The notes below the pieces were generated by a model, which saw only the letters and a program-made list of their open reading frames with translations, was not told the origin of the DNA and ran no database searches. From contig JBAMJV010003958.1 of NCBI GenBank assembly GCA_037951105.1, positions 1 to 64,000 of the forward strand: a stretch of 64,000 nucleotides of DNA, written 5' to 3'. The translations under genes were made by a program, and so were the position numbers. The stretch is from Echinarachnius parma. Taxonomy: Eukaryota > Echinodermata > Echinoidea > Clypeasteroida > Echinarachniidae. Positions 1-12,263 of the stretch are shown here, piece by piece (the stretch's first letter is position 1; every line of letters begins with the position of its first letter).

Positions 1-1051
1 TGGTTGAAATATCATGAATACCAACTTTGTACTTGATTTTCACAAACCAAATAGTTATAAAAAGTTTCTTTTTTGTTAGGGAAATCTTCCTGTTTATTTA
101 AATTTGTGATGTAACAGTTTGAGTTTTCTTTTAACCTGGTAAAAGGTTACAAAATAACCTGTACTATAGTAATTTTTGATAATTTTTGTTATTACTACTC
201 GAAGGGTTCACAACCTACAAGAATTACTTTTAAACGACAGTGAAATCCGGACAAATCTTTGTATGCACTATAATACACTAAATATGATGAAAGTCTCTGA
301 AAGTTTGAGCAAAATCAGTCAAGAAACTATTTCTCTTTGGAAATAGACATTTATTTCTACGATTGCCTCAAATTGGCAACGCACTCTGCAAAGTTGTGGA
401 CTACTCCCCATACGTTTTGTACACAAAATTCCATATTTCCTAATCAATTTTCTTCAAAGTGAGCCTGAGTTAGACTACAAAGCGATTGTTTTTTTTATTG
501 CATCATTTGAATTCTTTATCACTGTTAACCTACACATTTCATCAACTTCATGCAGAAAATATCCTCGTTGGCAATGGAATGTTTTAATGAACTTAAAGAT
601 GCCTATCTTCAATGCACTACATGATTGTGTGATACTCTCCCAAGTACATGTTCGTTGCACAACTTTACCAATTTTGTTCGGACGTTTTATTTTTCTTTTG
701 GGTGGGTGGGGGGGGGGGGGGGGGGGGACACATGCAAACTAAATTTGAAAACATAGAATGATTGTGCGAAATCTTCGGCATCGTTTTAAGTAGAATTCAT
801 GCAATACTATCTTAACTATTCTAGAAAGAAAGTAACGATAGGTGAATTCAACAGTAGTTTACATAGTACATAATTATGTGCATAATAAATATGTATTCTT
901 CTTTCTTTATGCCGCAGAAATCATTCACCGAGGAACCTGAAGTTTCGAAAAGCAGCTCAGATTGGACTCAGTGTGATATGTATGGTTGTAGTGTTTCACA
1001 TATCGGTGCTTTCCTCTAGTAACCAGCAAAGGAAAGACAGGATACCGAAGA
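1..1051. other. Left-edge intergenic sequence
   Basis: AT-rich sequence with no convincing coding exon. It holds a G homopolymer near 709-727 and a truncated MITE at 230-458 (listed separately). Short open frames here have no recognisable domain or splice support. Confidence 0.6.
230..458 (+). mobile_element. Truncated copy of the MITE found whole at 57631-58191
   Basis: It shares 'gtgaaatccggacaaa', 'caaattggcaacgcactct' and 'gtggactactcc' in the same order as the full element in a POLRMT intron. Only the left half is present. Confidence 0.7.
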
Positions 1052-1070
1052 TGCTGCTGGGCAATTCCAC

Positions 1071-2854
1071 GGTAACGGAAGGACATTCAGACACAATTTT
1101 GGAACTTCAATCAAATAATTCCAGGATCCTGCTTTTTGATTTTTTATTCTAAATGGCATGTCTTTGATCCTTGTTGGGACACATTTGATTTCCACTATTT
1201 CTAAAATTTTGACCGCATTATGTAAATTAGATATGGACACTAATGAGGCCGGTAACGGAAGGACGCCAAAATGGACATGGATTTTCAATTTTTTTAGTTA
1301 TGACCCAATCTCCGTGAAGTTACGAGGTTTATCATGTTAAGTTGGCTACTAGTCAATTTCCTTATGTTCACAGAGTATAACACCACCTTTTAAGAAAAAT
1401 ATCTACATTGGTATATTAATTATGAGAAATTAATTACTCCAGTGTTCGGTAACGGAAGGACGGTAACGGAAGGACCTCTGAAAAGTCTATTGGAATTGTA
1501 CAATAAAATTAATTTTGAAATGTAAAGACCATTTATGAGAAGGGAACATCTCTTTTGTGGTCTAAAATGAGTTTATATCATAGATAGCATATGGACATCA
1601 CAAGCATTTACATTTCTATTTTTTTCTTACTATATTTCATGCTCCAATGGCTCTTATTCATGGTCAATCCATGGTAACGGAAGGACACTCAGACACAAAT
1701 TGTCAACTTTAAGAAAGACATTTTTAAATACTTGTGTTGTTAGAACAGTCTATTTTGATAACAATACTTCCAAAACATACAGTTTTAAGGTCCCATAATT
1801 TTTATTTTTTTAAATCTCCGCACAATATTGAATATGCATACAAATGAGGTCGGTAACGGAAGGACACTAAAATGGACGAGGTTTTGTTATCAAATCAGTT
1901 TTAACTAAAACTCTGTGATATTAAATAATACAACATATTTTAAGGGTACACATTTCATTCTCTGAAGGGTTAAGAAGAATTTACTTGTTCTTTGATTAAA
2001 ATTTGTCCACAGATATTTGAGTTATTTCACACAAAGCGGACCAATGTTCGGTAACGGAAGGACATAATGGACTATAATGTATGATATGACACAGTAGGGT
2101 CATTCCATGTCAAATCACCTTTAAACAAATAATTTTTAGAGTTTTTTTTGGCTTAAATCTTGGCTTGATATAATTACTACAACATATGAAAGAATTGGAG
2201 ATATGTTATTTCTTGCTTTTTCTACAGCCTTGTTTTTAGTTCGAAAATTTCATGTAAAATTTAATTATTTTAGACCTACACCCATGTCCAAGAATTCTAT
2301 AGGGGTGTATTGTATAAAAAAAAACCTATTCAAAGTCATGATCAGAGCCTATTCACACCCTGGCTCACCACAGTTAAATAGACCTACTAATCCCCATCAA
2401 TAGAAATCCAGACAAATGGCATCATGGTACAAGGGCCCTGTTGCAGAAAGGGATAAAATCAATTGTGAGCCAGATCAAATGTTCTAAATGCACAAATCTG
2501 ATTGGTTGAAACACAGAACATTACTAGTCTGACCACGCTACGCCACTGATATAGCTGGCCATTGCAGGTATTGTCTCATTATTTTGGGTTTTCATATATG
2601 AGAGACAAATTTTTGAACATAAATTTTGTCATAATATGTAATATGAGGTACCTTGTCCATCTGTTACCATGTGTATGGTAACGGAAGGACATTTTCTTTT
2701 GTTATTTATTAATTAACGAAGAAACAATGAGTAATACAATTGTTAGCAATGGGAAGGCCTACTTGAACTTGCTTTGCACTGAAGATTGGTCTGCTCTCTA
2801 ACAATTATGTGAGCCACAAAATTAAAAATATTGATTTTTCGGTAACGGAAGGAC
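1071..2854 (+). repeat. Nine dispersed copies of GGTAACGGAAGGAC
   Basis: Exact copies start at 1071, 1251, 1448, 1462, 1673, 1852, 2050, 2677 and 2841, all in the same orientation. Two are in tandem (1448-1475). The sequence around them is much less conserved, so the 14-mer looks specifically retained or propagated. Confidence 0.9.
2433..2525 (+). mobile_element. Truncated 'GTTGCAGAAAG' MITE
   Basis: It begins GGGCCCTGTTGCAGAAAGGG and continues with 'cacaaatctgattggttgaaac', shared with the whole copy at 27755-27872. It is nested inside the 1058-3212 element. Confidence 0.6.
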
Positions 2855-3237
2855 ATTTTCATAGGCTGAAAATAAGAAGTCATTGAAGCATAACAAATCA
2901 AATAAATCATAAAAATTTACTATTTTACGAAATGGTCATATCTCAGGAGTCAGAATAATGGTTTTTAGGCTTAACTGGGGAAATATAAAACAAACACAGG
3001 ATCAAACACTTTTTCACAAAAATGTCAAATTTGTGGGGTTCAATTATGGTTATAAAGTTATTATAAAAAAACAACTAAAATTATGTAAAACTAAAATTTT
3101 CTCATTGAATTCCAAAAATATAGAATTTAAGCTTTGATTTGATACCAAATTTGTATCATAAAAATGCTTGTAAATTTTTTGGTCAAATGTCCACTTTGGC
3201 GTGGAATTGCCCTGCTGCAAACAAGTATTCTTAATTT

Positions 3238-5622
3238 AAGCCCTCTGTCACATATCACTGGATAGCGTTGACGGACGCCCGACGGAGAGCCAGATTTTCA
3301 ATCCGTTCCTATGCGCTTCTTGTTCGGCGAATGGTTCTTTGTCAGGCGACGGACTTTGTTTTCTATGGCGGAATGCAGAGGCGTCGATCCTGGGGGCGGG
3401 GGGGGGGGGGGGGGGGGGGCAGAGGGACGCCCCTCCCCAATGTAATTATATTTTGATGAAATCATATCGTTTTGCCCCTCCAATAATTTCGAAAGTGAAG
3501 AAAACAAAATCGACGGATATAATACCAAAGTGGAGGACAAACATGATTATCAATAATAAACGTTCAAAATAGCTGGGGTTTTTAAAGTGCAAATCTCGGT
3601 TTTGCCGCGCGCTTCGCGCGCAAATAGATTCACATCAAGATACTGATTAATTCCCAGTTAATGCATGCTTCATTTCGGTTGCGTGTCATTTTGTTGAAAA
3701 CAAAGATTAAGAAATCGTCAAAATCCTTAATCCCTGGAGACTCCGTCTTCCACCATGTCCACTGGTGCCAAAGTCGGCCTTGCTCCCCACCGGTATACGT
3801 ATGGTACGCCGACTGTATACTCGCCAAATTGCTCGTCAAAACAAATATTTGCCCTTAGGAACACACAGCTTGAGAGTTCTTTAATTGCTGAAGTCTAAAA
3901 GTTGTTGGGGCTCAATCCCCTAGACCCCATCAATGGCTCAAGTACAGGCCCCTAGCCAGCCTATAGTACAAGGCTCCATGTACGTTACTGCTTTACCATG
4001 CACGCTACATTAAAGTCATACCTGTAAAGTGTCCAAATCCACGAAAATTACTTGGAGCTTCCTCGTTTCTCTTCTACCGTGTTGTTTAGCTTATGGTAAG
4101 AGAAGAATAAAATAGGGTTTGATATTTTCAAATGTCCCTTTAGTATGAAGATAATTATCATTGAAAATAATTATTTCTAAAGCGTTAATCAACGCAATTG
4201 AAAAAAAGTGCAATTGTCTTAGCTGAGAACGTCCGCATGCAGCACGCGTGAGAACATTCCGGAGATTGAACTTTGAGCCGAGCGAGTTCAAATTCCATGA
4301 ATTATGTACTACGTGTATAAAAATAGACGGGTGCGAATATCTCAAACGGATCATTCATTACTGCGACAAATTTATGGCAGACCATCAGTATTCGGTGATA
4401 AAATATGAACCCAATATTCGTTTTTTTCACTAGGTAAACAGTGTTCGTTTTCTTTCAAACTTTCACAAATCTTTCAATTGTATTTTACAATGATATTGAT
4501 ATAGGATTGAAGTCTCAAATGTCATTTTGTGCAGTATCTGACACTTTACAGGTATCACTTTAACCAAAAAAAGATCCACTATTTTACACCTTGAGAATGC
4601 TAAAAATGCTAAAATCCAAAAGCTTCCGGAGGCTCCACCCCCTGGACCCCCGAAAAGGACAATAAGGGGGTAAATTAAACTTGCATTGATTCAAATTGAC
4701 ATTTTTATTCCATATAAAGAAACATCTTTGATGCTAATAATATAAACAAGCTTTCGGGGCTGATTTGCCCCCTATTAGACCGCCGGGCGAGGGTGAAAAT
4801 TCGTTAATTTTGTGACCCCCCTCGTGCAGTTACATTTTAAGTAGTTGAGATTTTGTATAAATATATTTAAGTATGGAATCAATATCTCGTCAATCGCGAA
4901 ACGTGCACACAAGTTCATAAAATGAAAAAAACTTGACCAAAAATACAACACTCTAGGGAAATGTATCCAATCCCAGTGCATCTTTCATTGGAACGTAACG
5001 CGATCCCGTTAGCAAGAGCCAATCAGATTGCTTGTTTTATCGTTGCTCTAAATTATATGATGTACGTAACATCAACATGCTCTTCCCGCCGGGCCTATGG
5101 GGCACTGGTCGGCTACGAAAAGAGGCACCAGGTAGGCCAACACAAACGTCATCAGCTTTCAATGTGCGCAGAATAAAAATAAGTTTACAAGTGTTGTTTG
5201 TATTCATAATACTGTACAATAGATACACTTTGTTTTCCTATATACATATTGACAGTTCTAAACGGCTTCAACCCAAAATCTTTAGGGGTCTCCGCCCCCC
5301 TACGCTCCCTGTTCGGGCGTCATTCGGAAACTATTTTCTGCCCCCCCCCCCCAGTCTTCAAATTAAAGGCTCGCCAATGCGGGGCTTCTAGCTCTCTCAC
5401 CGGTGACTCCATCGATATATTATATTGATGGGTGACTGGACAATATTGCCCCCCCCCCCCCCCCCCCTCAATAGCAAAAACGGATCGACGCCTCTGGCGG
5501 TATGTTTTGTACATGAGCAATATAGACGACTTTCAACACCGGATAATTTGATTTCGCAAATTTTCCATCCGTCGGGCATCCGTTTACAATATCCGGTGAT
5601 ATGTGACAATCATTTAACCCTC
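3238..5622 (+). mobile_element. MITE of the 17215-17432 family split by later insertions
   Basis: The left half (3238-3390) carries 'cacatatcac.ggatagcgt' and 'ttgtcaggcga'. The right half (5519-5622) carries 'cgactttcaacaccggataa' and ends 'ccggtgatatgtgac'. In the intact copy at 17215-17432 these halves are adjacent, so about 2.1 kb, including the MITE at 4010-4563 and G/C homopolymers, was inserted or rearranged between them. Confidence 0.55.
4010..4563 (+). mobile_element. TTAA-ended MITE, 'CCTGTAAAGTGTC' family
   Basis: Inverted termini are TTAAAGTCATACCTGTAAAG on the left and the complement 'ctttacaggtatcactttaa' on the right. A shorter, inverted relative lies at 22958-23313. There is no coding capacity. 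Confidence 0.75.
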
Positions 5623-5780
5623 GATATAATTTGTTTGATGTATCCATTAGCACATTTCCACAAAAAAATATAACAAAAACCATCATTATTGATATAGATA
5701 TTCCTTGCATTCCAAATATGGCGATTTTACGCATAATGTTACATACAAGATCATACCAAATTATTTAAATGTTATGCATG

Positions 5781-6168
5781 TTAAAGGGACTTAGTAACAT
5801 TGTCCAAATCCTCAAAATACAATTGTAATTCTAGCGGTTCCCTCATACCTTGTTGTATTTGTATCAACAATAAAATCATGGGACAGGTTTCGGTTTTTTC
5901 AAATTTCACTTTCGTTAAAAAGATATTTACCATTGAAGTGTTCAGATGTTAAATAATCCAACGGATCGCGAGAACAGTGTACAAAGTGAGTGCAATGAGT
6001 TTGTGAACATCACTTTGCATTTTTGCTCATTACTCGGCCATATAACGTCCATTTGACTTGAACATTTCACACAATACCCTGTGGACATATCAGATAACAA
6101 CAATATACATTGTATTAACCATTCATTACTTTTTGCACATGTCAACAAAGTTACTAGATCCCTTTAAA
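5781..6168 (+). mobile_element. TTAA-ended MITE, 'GGGACTTAGTAACATTG' family
   Basis: It begins TTAAAGGGACTTAGTAACAT and ends 'aaagttactagatcccttt'. Sister copies lie at 9131-9401 (inverted), 49255-49616 and 55181-55536. The right end shares its TTTAAA with the left end of the next MITE. Confidence 0.8.
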
Positions 6169-6632
6169 GGGACATTCCCTCTTTACCAAAAATTTAAAAA
6201 TGCTTCAAATTTGGTACAGATCTGTATAATACTTGTATTATGCTGCGCATGAAATTTCATAGACGTAGGTGCCATCATTCATAGCGATCACTGCAGATCT
6301 CTCTCGTTGTGCAGATCTCTCTCGTTAGTGGCGCTATCTATTATGGGTGGTGGGCATCACATTCATACCACATATAATATCAACAGCGAACGTAGAGGGA
6401 GCTAGACAGATTATTGTGAGGTTCGGTTATTATTAAACCGTCGTCCAACATTTTATTAATCTATAGGTAATAACAAAAATCATAAAATTCATAACTCCAC
6501 CAAAATACATTGTCAAATCCTAATCTTTTCAGAATAAATTTTAAAAATCATGATCTATAATATTTGAGGTTAATATGGCAACTTATATTTTTTAATTATT
6601 TTTTGCTTGCAAAAGAGGGAATGCCCCTTTAA
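6163..6632 (+). mobile_element. TTAA-ended MITE, 'GGGACATTCCCTC' family
   Basis: The termini are TTTAAAGGGACATTCCCTCT and the inverted 'aagagggaatgcccctttaa'. It contains a short direct repeat 'gcagatctctctcgtt'. A truncated relative starts at 20876. Confidence 0.75.
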
Positions 6633-6744
6633 TGGTCGTTATTCTACCTGTTCAAGTCAGGCAAAACTAGAAGATGTGCAGGTAAACCCACCACAACTCC
6701 AAGAAGTGATTTCACTGCATAATAGTCTACCTTATTATGGTCCC

Positions 6745-7235
6745 GTCAACAGTTGAGTTTTGGTATATATAGGGCGCTACACAAAATATTTTTTTGGTGA
6801 GATTATGAAAGACTAAGTGTTAAAATTGACAGAGCATACAATTTAATGACAGAATAAACTTTATTTGACCAAAATCGGTTCAGAAACGGCTGAAATATCC
6901 ATAAACATAACCATTTGTAATGATTGTGGGGCTCCACAAATATTCGATTACAAATTTTGTTTTAAAGCTTCCTCGTTTCAAAACTTTACAACAGAGGTTT
7001 TTAAAAGTAATTGTTGATTATCTCTCTATCTAATCACTATTTCAAAAAAACATCACATGCACGATATTTTATTTTAAATGGTTGATACCAATGAGTTTTT
7101 AGAGAGCGCCCGTTTAAGTTTTAACAGCTATTTTTGAATGATTACAGGCTTTTACTTAGTCGCTTGTAATTTTGTATTTCTTTCGAGCATGGTGGAGTTA
7201 TAATTATTAGTTTGTAATGTAATGGTGCAGGTTTT
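6745..7235 (-). mobile_element. MITE of the 16389-16927 family, inverted
   Basis: It is collinear with the reverse complement of the 16389-16927 element: 'gagttttggtat', then 'aaaatcggttcagaaacgg', then 'ttcgagcatggtggagtta'. Its outermost terminal sequence is decayed. Confidence 0.75.
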
Positions 7236-8424
7236 GGCCGCCGCCCCCCCCCCCCCCATCCAAAAAATGTGGGGGGGGGGGGGGGGAACGCGTTTTTGCC
7301 CCCAAAAAAGCCCCCCCCCCCCCACCGAACAAAAAAAAAAAAAAAAAAAAAAAGAAGAAGAAGAGTGGGAAAGAAAAAATTAAATGTATGAGCTAAGACT
7401 TGTTAATTCTAACGTTCAACAACTAATTTATACATCCATTTTAAGTTTTCGATGCGCGCTTCGTGCGCGAACAGATTATCTCAGTTTGTTGTGTAACTTG
7501 CGTATGGTCTGGGGTGTGAGTACCTTTTTCTGTACCGGGCCACGTAGTTCTCGTGTAGGCTGGCATTGCTCTGGCTGGTTGTTTGACGTGCACCAAATTG
7601 CACCATTTCAAGTATATATTAAATGCAAAATCTTCCCCGTGGGAGGGGGAACCCCCCTCCCAAACCCTCCCCCTCTGGCTCTGCCCCAGCCCTCGGTCGC
7701 TTCGCTCCCTCGGGACTCATTGTTGGCTGTAGGCTGTTGTTGGATCATACAATATGTGGCATATGGTTTATGTTGGAACTGTGAGTGTGGTTGGGCATGA
7801 GCCCCATCACAAAAAAAAATCGTGAGCCCCCTTAGGTCTTTGCCCCCCCCCAATAATGGAAATTATTTCCCAACGGTTGCGCATGAAACGTCATCTGAGC
7901 GAACCTTGACAAAAGAGGATTCGCTGACAATCTGTCTGCATTGTAAAACATAATTGGAGGGAAAAAATATCGCGATATCCATAATGGTGCCATATGATTA
8001 TAATTTGATTAAATATGAACTAAAGTGTCAAGTGCATTATATGAAAGGACCATACCCTCCAAGGTGACCAATTCAAAGTTATTCCACCAATTAACCATTT
8101 GCACCACACCACGGGCCCCTTCACAAGCACCACCACTAATGTTGTATGTCTTTTGGTAAAAAGCAGGTAGTCAAGGAGGAGACAATTTAATACATAATAT
8201 ACCGTCACATACAGTTCTTTTTTATTCACAAATCGACGTCTGAAAGCTGGTCGATGAAGTCACCAGAAAAGTACAATAAAAAAAAAATATGCAAGAAAAT
8301 TCATCAAAAAAGAACATAGCGGGTTACTTTTTACTTGGTCAGCGAACACATGAAAATGAAATTAACTGGAGACAGTGGAGGTCCGTCCAGCGGAAGGGAT
8401 TACCACCGACCCTGGTGTTGGAAG
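7236..8424. other. Intergenic, homopolymer-rich, no gene seen
   Basis: C, G and A homopolymers lie at 7243-7257, 7270-7287, 7314-7323 and 7331-7353. The rest is unrecognised. The longest open frames run through these low-complexity tracts and have no domain signature. Confidence 0.5.
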
Positions 8425-8579
8425 GGTTTCAATTGATTGCAAAGATGCAATTAATTGTAATTCAGAGCATGTGACTAAATGCGCAAATCAGATTGGTTCA
8501 CTGAAATGTGAATATTTTACGATTTGCAACTAATTACAACTTTACAATCGATTGCAAGTCTTTCTGCAACAAGGCCCAG
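8425..8579 (+). mobile_element. 'GTTGCAGAAAG' family MITE upstream of the sulfotransferase exon
   Basis: It shares 'gcgcaaatcagattggtt', 'acaatcgattgcaa' and the end 'tctttctgcaacaaggccc' with the element at 27755-27872. It ends 35 bp before the first recognisable sulfotransferase exon. Confidence 0.55.
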
Positions 8580-8613
8580 ATCTCACTACTCGTTCACTTT
8601 GCACGTTTCACAG

Positions 8614-8810
8614 ATCCCCCTATGGAAGCAACAACACGCCCGTACCGATAGTCTGCGAGCCGATCACACTGCGTCCAAAGGGGAGCCTGCCACTGGTAGC
8701 ACTTAATAGCTTCCCGGGGTCGGGAAACACCTGGTTGCGGTACATGATCGAGAACCTGTCTGGTATCTATACAGGAAGCGTATTCAACGATGGTACCCTC
8801 AGAAAGGGAG
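8614..8810 (+). CDS. Sulfotransferase exon with PAPS-binding loop
   Basis: Open from acceptor 'tttcacag' to donor 'gtgagt'. It encodes [18 protein letters not shown], the 5'-phosphosulfate-binding loop of the family, followed by a Tyr/Gly-rich stretch (SGIYTGS) typical of WSCD proteins. The acceptor is the weakest part of the model; there is no start codon, so coding exons may lie upstream. Confidence 0.8.
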
Positions 8811-8927
8811 GTGAGTATTAAACACACCCATATCTTTTAAAAGATGCATTTCTAGTCTAGATGAAAATGGATCAAGAAATATAAACTATGTTTATTTTGT
8901 TACCGTATTGCCCCCAACATATACACA

Positions 8928-9034
8928 TACACTCACACACGCACACGTACACACACGCACGCACACACACGCACACACACACACACACACACACGCACAC
9001 ACACGCACACACACGCACACACACACGCACACAC

Positions 9035-9084
<50 letters not shown>

Positions 9085-9103
9085 GCACACACTAACACAT
9101 GCA
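8928..9103 (+). repeat. (CA)n microsatellite in sulfotransferase intron 1
   Basis: About 175 bp of CA dinucleotides broken by occasional CG and CT steps. The long His/Thr or Cys/Val frames across it are artefacts. Confidence 0.95.
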
Positions 9104-9130
9104 CAAACTAACACACACAGACAAACGCTG

Positions 9131-9401
9131 AGTAATGAGCGAAATGCAAAGTGATACAATTCGCAGACTCATTGCACGGACTTTGTACACAGTTATAACT
9201 TTCCAGTCGATAATTACAAATTCGAAAACTTCAATCGTACATATCATATTAACGACTCGGAAATTTGAAAATCCCAAACCTGTTCCAATACTTGGTATTA
9301 CCAATACTATTAGTAATACGAGTACAGGTATGAGAGAACCACTAGAGTTCTGAGTAAGTTTTGTGGATTTGATCAATGTTACTAGATCCCTCCAAGGACA
9401 C
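9131..9401 (-). mobile_element. Inverted, diverged 'TTAGTAACATTG' MITE
   Basis: It matches the reverse complement of 5781-6168: 'taatgagcgaaatgcaaagtg', 'actttgtacacag', 'gagagaaccactag'. It ends 'gttactagatccct'. It sits directly beside the CA repeat. Confidence 0.65.
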
Positions 9402-9515
9402 AATTATATATTTTTAAAGACCCAAAGTAGACTTGGCGCCTTTTAAAATTAATATCTTAGAATATACACACTTCTAATAATCATGATTCAATTTCCCTTG
9501 TTTAATCTATTCTAG

Positions 9516-9733
9516 GATTCGCAGGAGAATCTTTACGCGCGGATAGTGGTCGAACGGTGGCCATCAAGGTGCACAAACTGGACGAGTTCTCCAATATACC
9601 CTGGCATCGGGCAATCTACCTAATGAGAAACCCGTACGATACATAGACGATGCGTTGAAAGCCTGTCGGAATTATGTTTCTGCCGGAGGAAATCACACGG
9701 GTATGGCACCAGAAGCAACGTTTAACGGAACTG
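9516..9733 (+). CDS. Sulfotransferase exon 2, frameshifted
   Basis: Acceptor 'ttctag', donor 'gtaaac'. It encodes VAIKVHKLDEF and YLMRNPYD (3'-phosphate-binding region). After NPYD the original frame hits TAG. The next frame continues as DDALKACRNY and GGNHTGMAPEATFNGT to the donor, so one base is missing between about 9640 and 9650. Confidence 0.8.
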
Positions 9734-9920
9734 GTAAACATAATGCAAAATAACATCCAGTATATCTTGCCTACTGTAACGAAACCATTATAACTTCGCT
9801 AAATGTAAGGCCTGGACAATAATTATTAAAGGAAAAAGTTGAACTTGTAAATTTACTGGGTATGTCATGGTTGAGTTGCCGACCCTTTTACTGTAAGGAT
9901 GTTATAACGAGGTATATGCA

Positions 9921-12263
9921 TTTCTTGATATCAAGAATTCTATTTTTGATTTATCAAGAATTGCCATTTGTTAACAACAGGAAATAATTTCTTGATATCA
10001 ACAATTGAATTTTTGATATCAAGAATTCAGTGTTTGATATCAAGAATTCATTTCTTGATATCAAGAATTGAATTCTTGATATCAAGAAATACATTCTTGA
10101 TATCAAGAATTGAATTCTTGATATCAAGAAATCGATTTCTTGATATCAAGAAATCAATTCTGGGATTGCGTTACGTTCTAATGAGAGGTGCACTGGGATT
10201 GATTTCTTGATATCAAGAAATCAATTCTTGATATCTTTTGATTTCGAACGCAAGACTATTGCAAGAATTATTTGGATATCGAGCACAAAAGTATTGCACA
10301 AATTTGCAATTGATTTCGAGCTCAAAAGTAGTGCAGAAATTCACAGTTGAATTCGAACGCAAGAGTTGTGCAGAAATTCATTCTGATTTCGAACGCAAAA
10401 GTTGAGCACGAATTCATCTTGAGCGGTGCGGTGCCGAAAGTCAATGTATCGCGAGAATTCATCTAATGCAAGAATTCAGGTTGCCAGCTTGCAGTGCATT
10501 GAATGTCTCGGTGATTTTCCTTGTAGAAAATATTTGTTTCATACTGTTTTAACATATCTTTATTTAGACCATTGATTAATGTTAAATTGAAAATGTAGGA
10601 CGTGATTTGTTCTAGTTTAAGTACTTGTTATAAAACATACGAAAACGCGTCTTTCAAAGACGTAAAACGGCAACATAATATCACGAAATCATTTCGTGAT
10701 ATGTTGCCAATAGCCGATGCGCAAACCTGTAGTAAAGATTATCCCGTGTGCAATAATATGTCCACGTTTTTTCTGAATAGTTGATTTTATATTGTACTTA
10801 GTCATGTCAGTTGAAATAATTACGTCAGATGTAATAATTTATTAGCAAAAAAGACTTTTAAAAAGGTGTGTAAAGCACGCATTGTAAAAACATAAATTGG
10901 CAACATATCACGAATTCATGCCATGTGCCAAACAAGTGCACTGTAATACACCACGTGGTACGAATTCGTGATATGTTGCCAATTTTATTTTTTTACAATG
11001 CGTGTTTTGTACGTCTATCTAGAATGTTACTTGCTGAAAAATTATCACATGTGACGTTATTACTTCAACTAACATGACTAAGTACAATATAAAATTAACT
11101 ATTCAGAAAAAAACGTGGACATATTATTCCAAACGGGACAATCCTTACTACAGGTTTGCGCGATGTACAACGGCAGCATATCACGAAATCATTTCGTGAT
11201 ATGTTGCCGTTCTACGTTGCGCAAACCTGTAGTAAAGATTGTTTCGTGTGCAATAATAATAATAATATTGTTTTTCTTTAAAAGTTAACTTTATATTCTA
11301 CTTAGTCATGTTAGTTGAAATAATAACGTCAGATTTGATAATTTTCCAGCAAATAGCAAGTTAGATAGACATACAAAACTCGCATTGTAAAAACAGAAAT
11401 TGGCAACATATCACGAATTCATACCACGTGGTTTTTTGCAGTGCACATGTGGGGCACATGGCATGAATTCGTGATATGTTGCCAATTTATGCTTTTACAA
11501 TGCGTGCTATATACGCCCTTTTAGAAGTCTTTTTTGCTAATAAATTATTTCATCTGACGGTATTATTTCAACTAAAATACTAAGTACATTAACAAAATTT
11601 ATTATGCAGAAAAACGTGGAGATATTTATTGCACACGGGACAATCTTTACAACAGGTTTGCGCAACGTCTATTGGCAACATATCACGAAATGATTTCGTG
11701 ATATTATGTTGCCGTTTTACGTTTTTGAAAGACGCGTTTTCGTATGTTTTACAACAGATTTTTAATTAAACTAGAACAAATCACGTTCTACATTTTCAAT
11801 TTAACATTAATCAATGATCTAAATAAAGATATGTTAAAACAGTATGAAACAAATATTTTCTACAAGGAAAATCACCGAGACATTCAATGCACTGGAAGCT
11901 GGCAACCTGAATTCTTGCATTAGATGAATTCTCGCGATACATTCACTTTCGGCACCGCACCGCTCAGGATGAATTCGTGCTCAACTTTTGCGTTCGAAAT
12001 CAGAATGAATTTCTGCTCAACTTTTGCGTTCGAATTCAACTGTGAATTTCTGCACTATTTTTGAGCTCGATATCCAAATGAATTCTTTCAATACTTTCGC
12101 GCTCGAAATCAATCACTATGTTCTATAATCACTGAATTCTTAATATCAAGAAATCGAATTCTTGATATCAAGAAATCGAATTCTTGATATCAAGAAATGA
12201 TTTTCTGTTGTAAAGCAATGGTAATTCTTGATATCAAGAATTCAATTCTTGATATCAAGAAAT
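9921..12263. mobile_element. Large foldback element, a palindrome of palindromes
   Basis: The outer domains are tandem, imperfect copies of TTCTTGATATCAAGAA (about 11 on the left at 9921-10235, about 5 on the right at 12133-12263). Inside lie inverted unique arms of roughly 1 kb, for example 'gcggtgcggtgccgaaag' near 10430 against its complement near 11950. The centre is near 11190, at a short palindrome 'catatcacgaaatcatttcg'. The same short palindrome recurs near 10690 and 11693, and each half-arm has its own centre (near 10940 and 11440). This layout, an outer tandem-repeat domain plus an inner inverted domain, is that described for sea urchin TU foldback elements. No transposase is seen. 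Confidence 0.85.

Larger units (their letters stand above)
1058..3212 (+). mobile_element. Non-autonomous DNA transposon with GGGCAATTCCACG ends and reiterated internal 14-mer
   Basis: The left end reads GGGCAATTCCACGG (1059-1072) and the right end is its inverted match (3200-3212). TGCTGC flanks both ends (1052-1057 and 3213-3218), a likely 6-bp target duplication. No transposase frame is visible. The interior carries nine direct copies of GGTAACGGAAGGAC; the first directly follows the left terminal repeat. Copies 1-4 and 5-7 belong to a diverged tandem duplication with a period of about 602 bp. A second member with the same ends but a different internal motif lies at 28683-29443. Confidence 0.75.

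Noticed and set aside
1071-2854. CRISPR-like array
   Set aside because: The repeated 14-mer is short, spacing is irregular (14-627 bp), and the DNA is animal nuclear sequence.
8872-9159. Cys/Val- and His/Thr-rich proteins
   Set aside because: Translation of the CA microsatellite on both strands.
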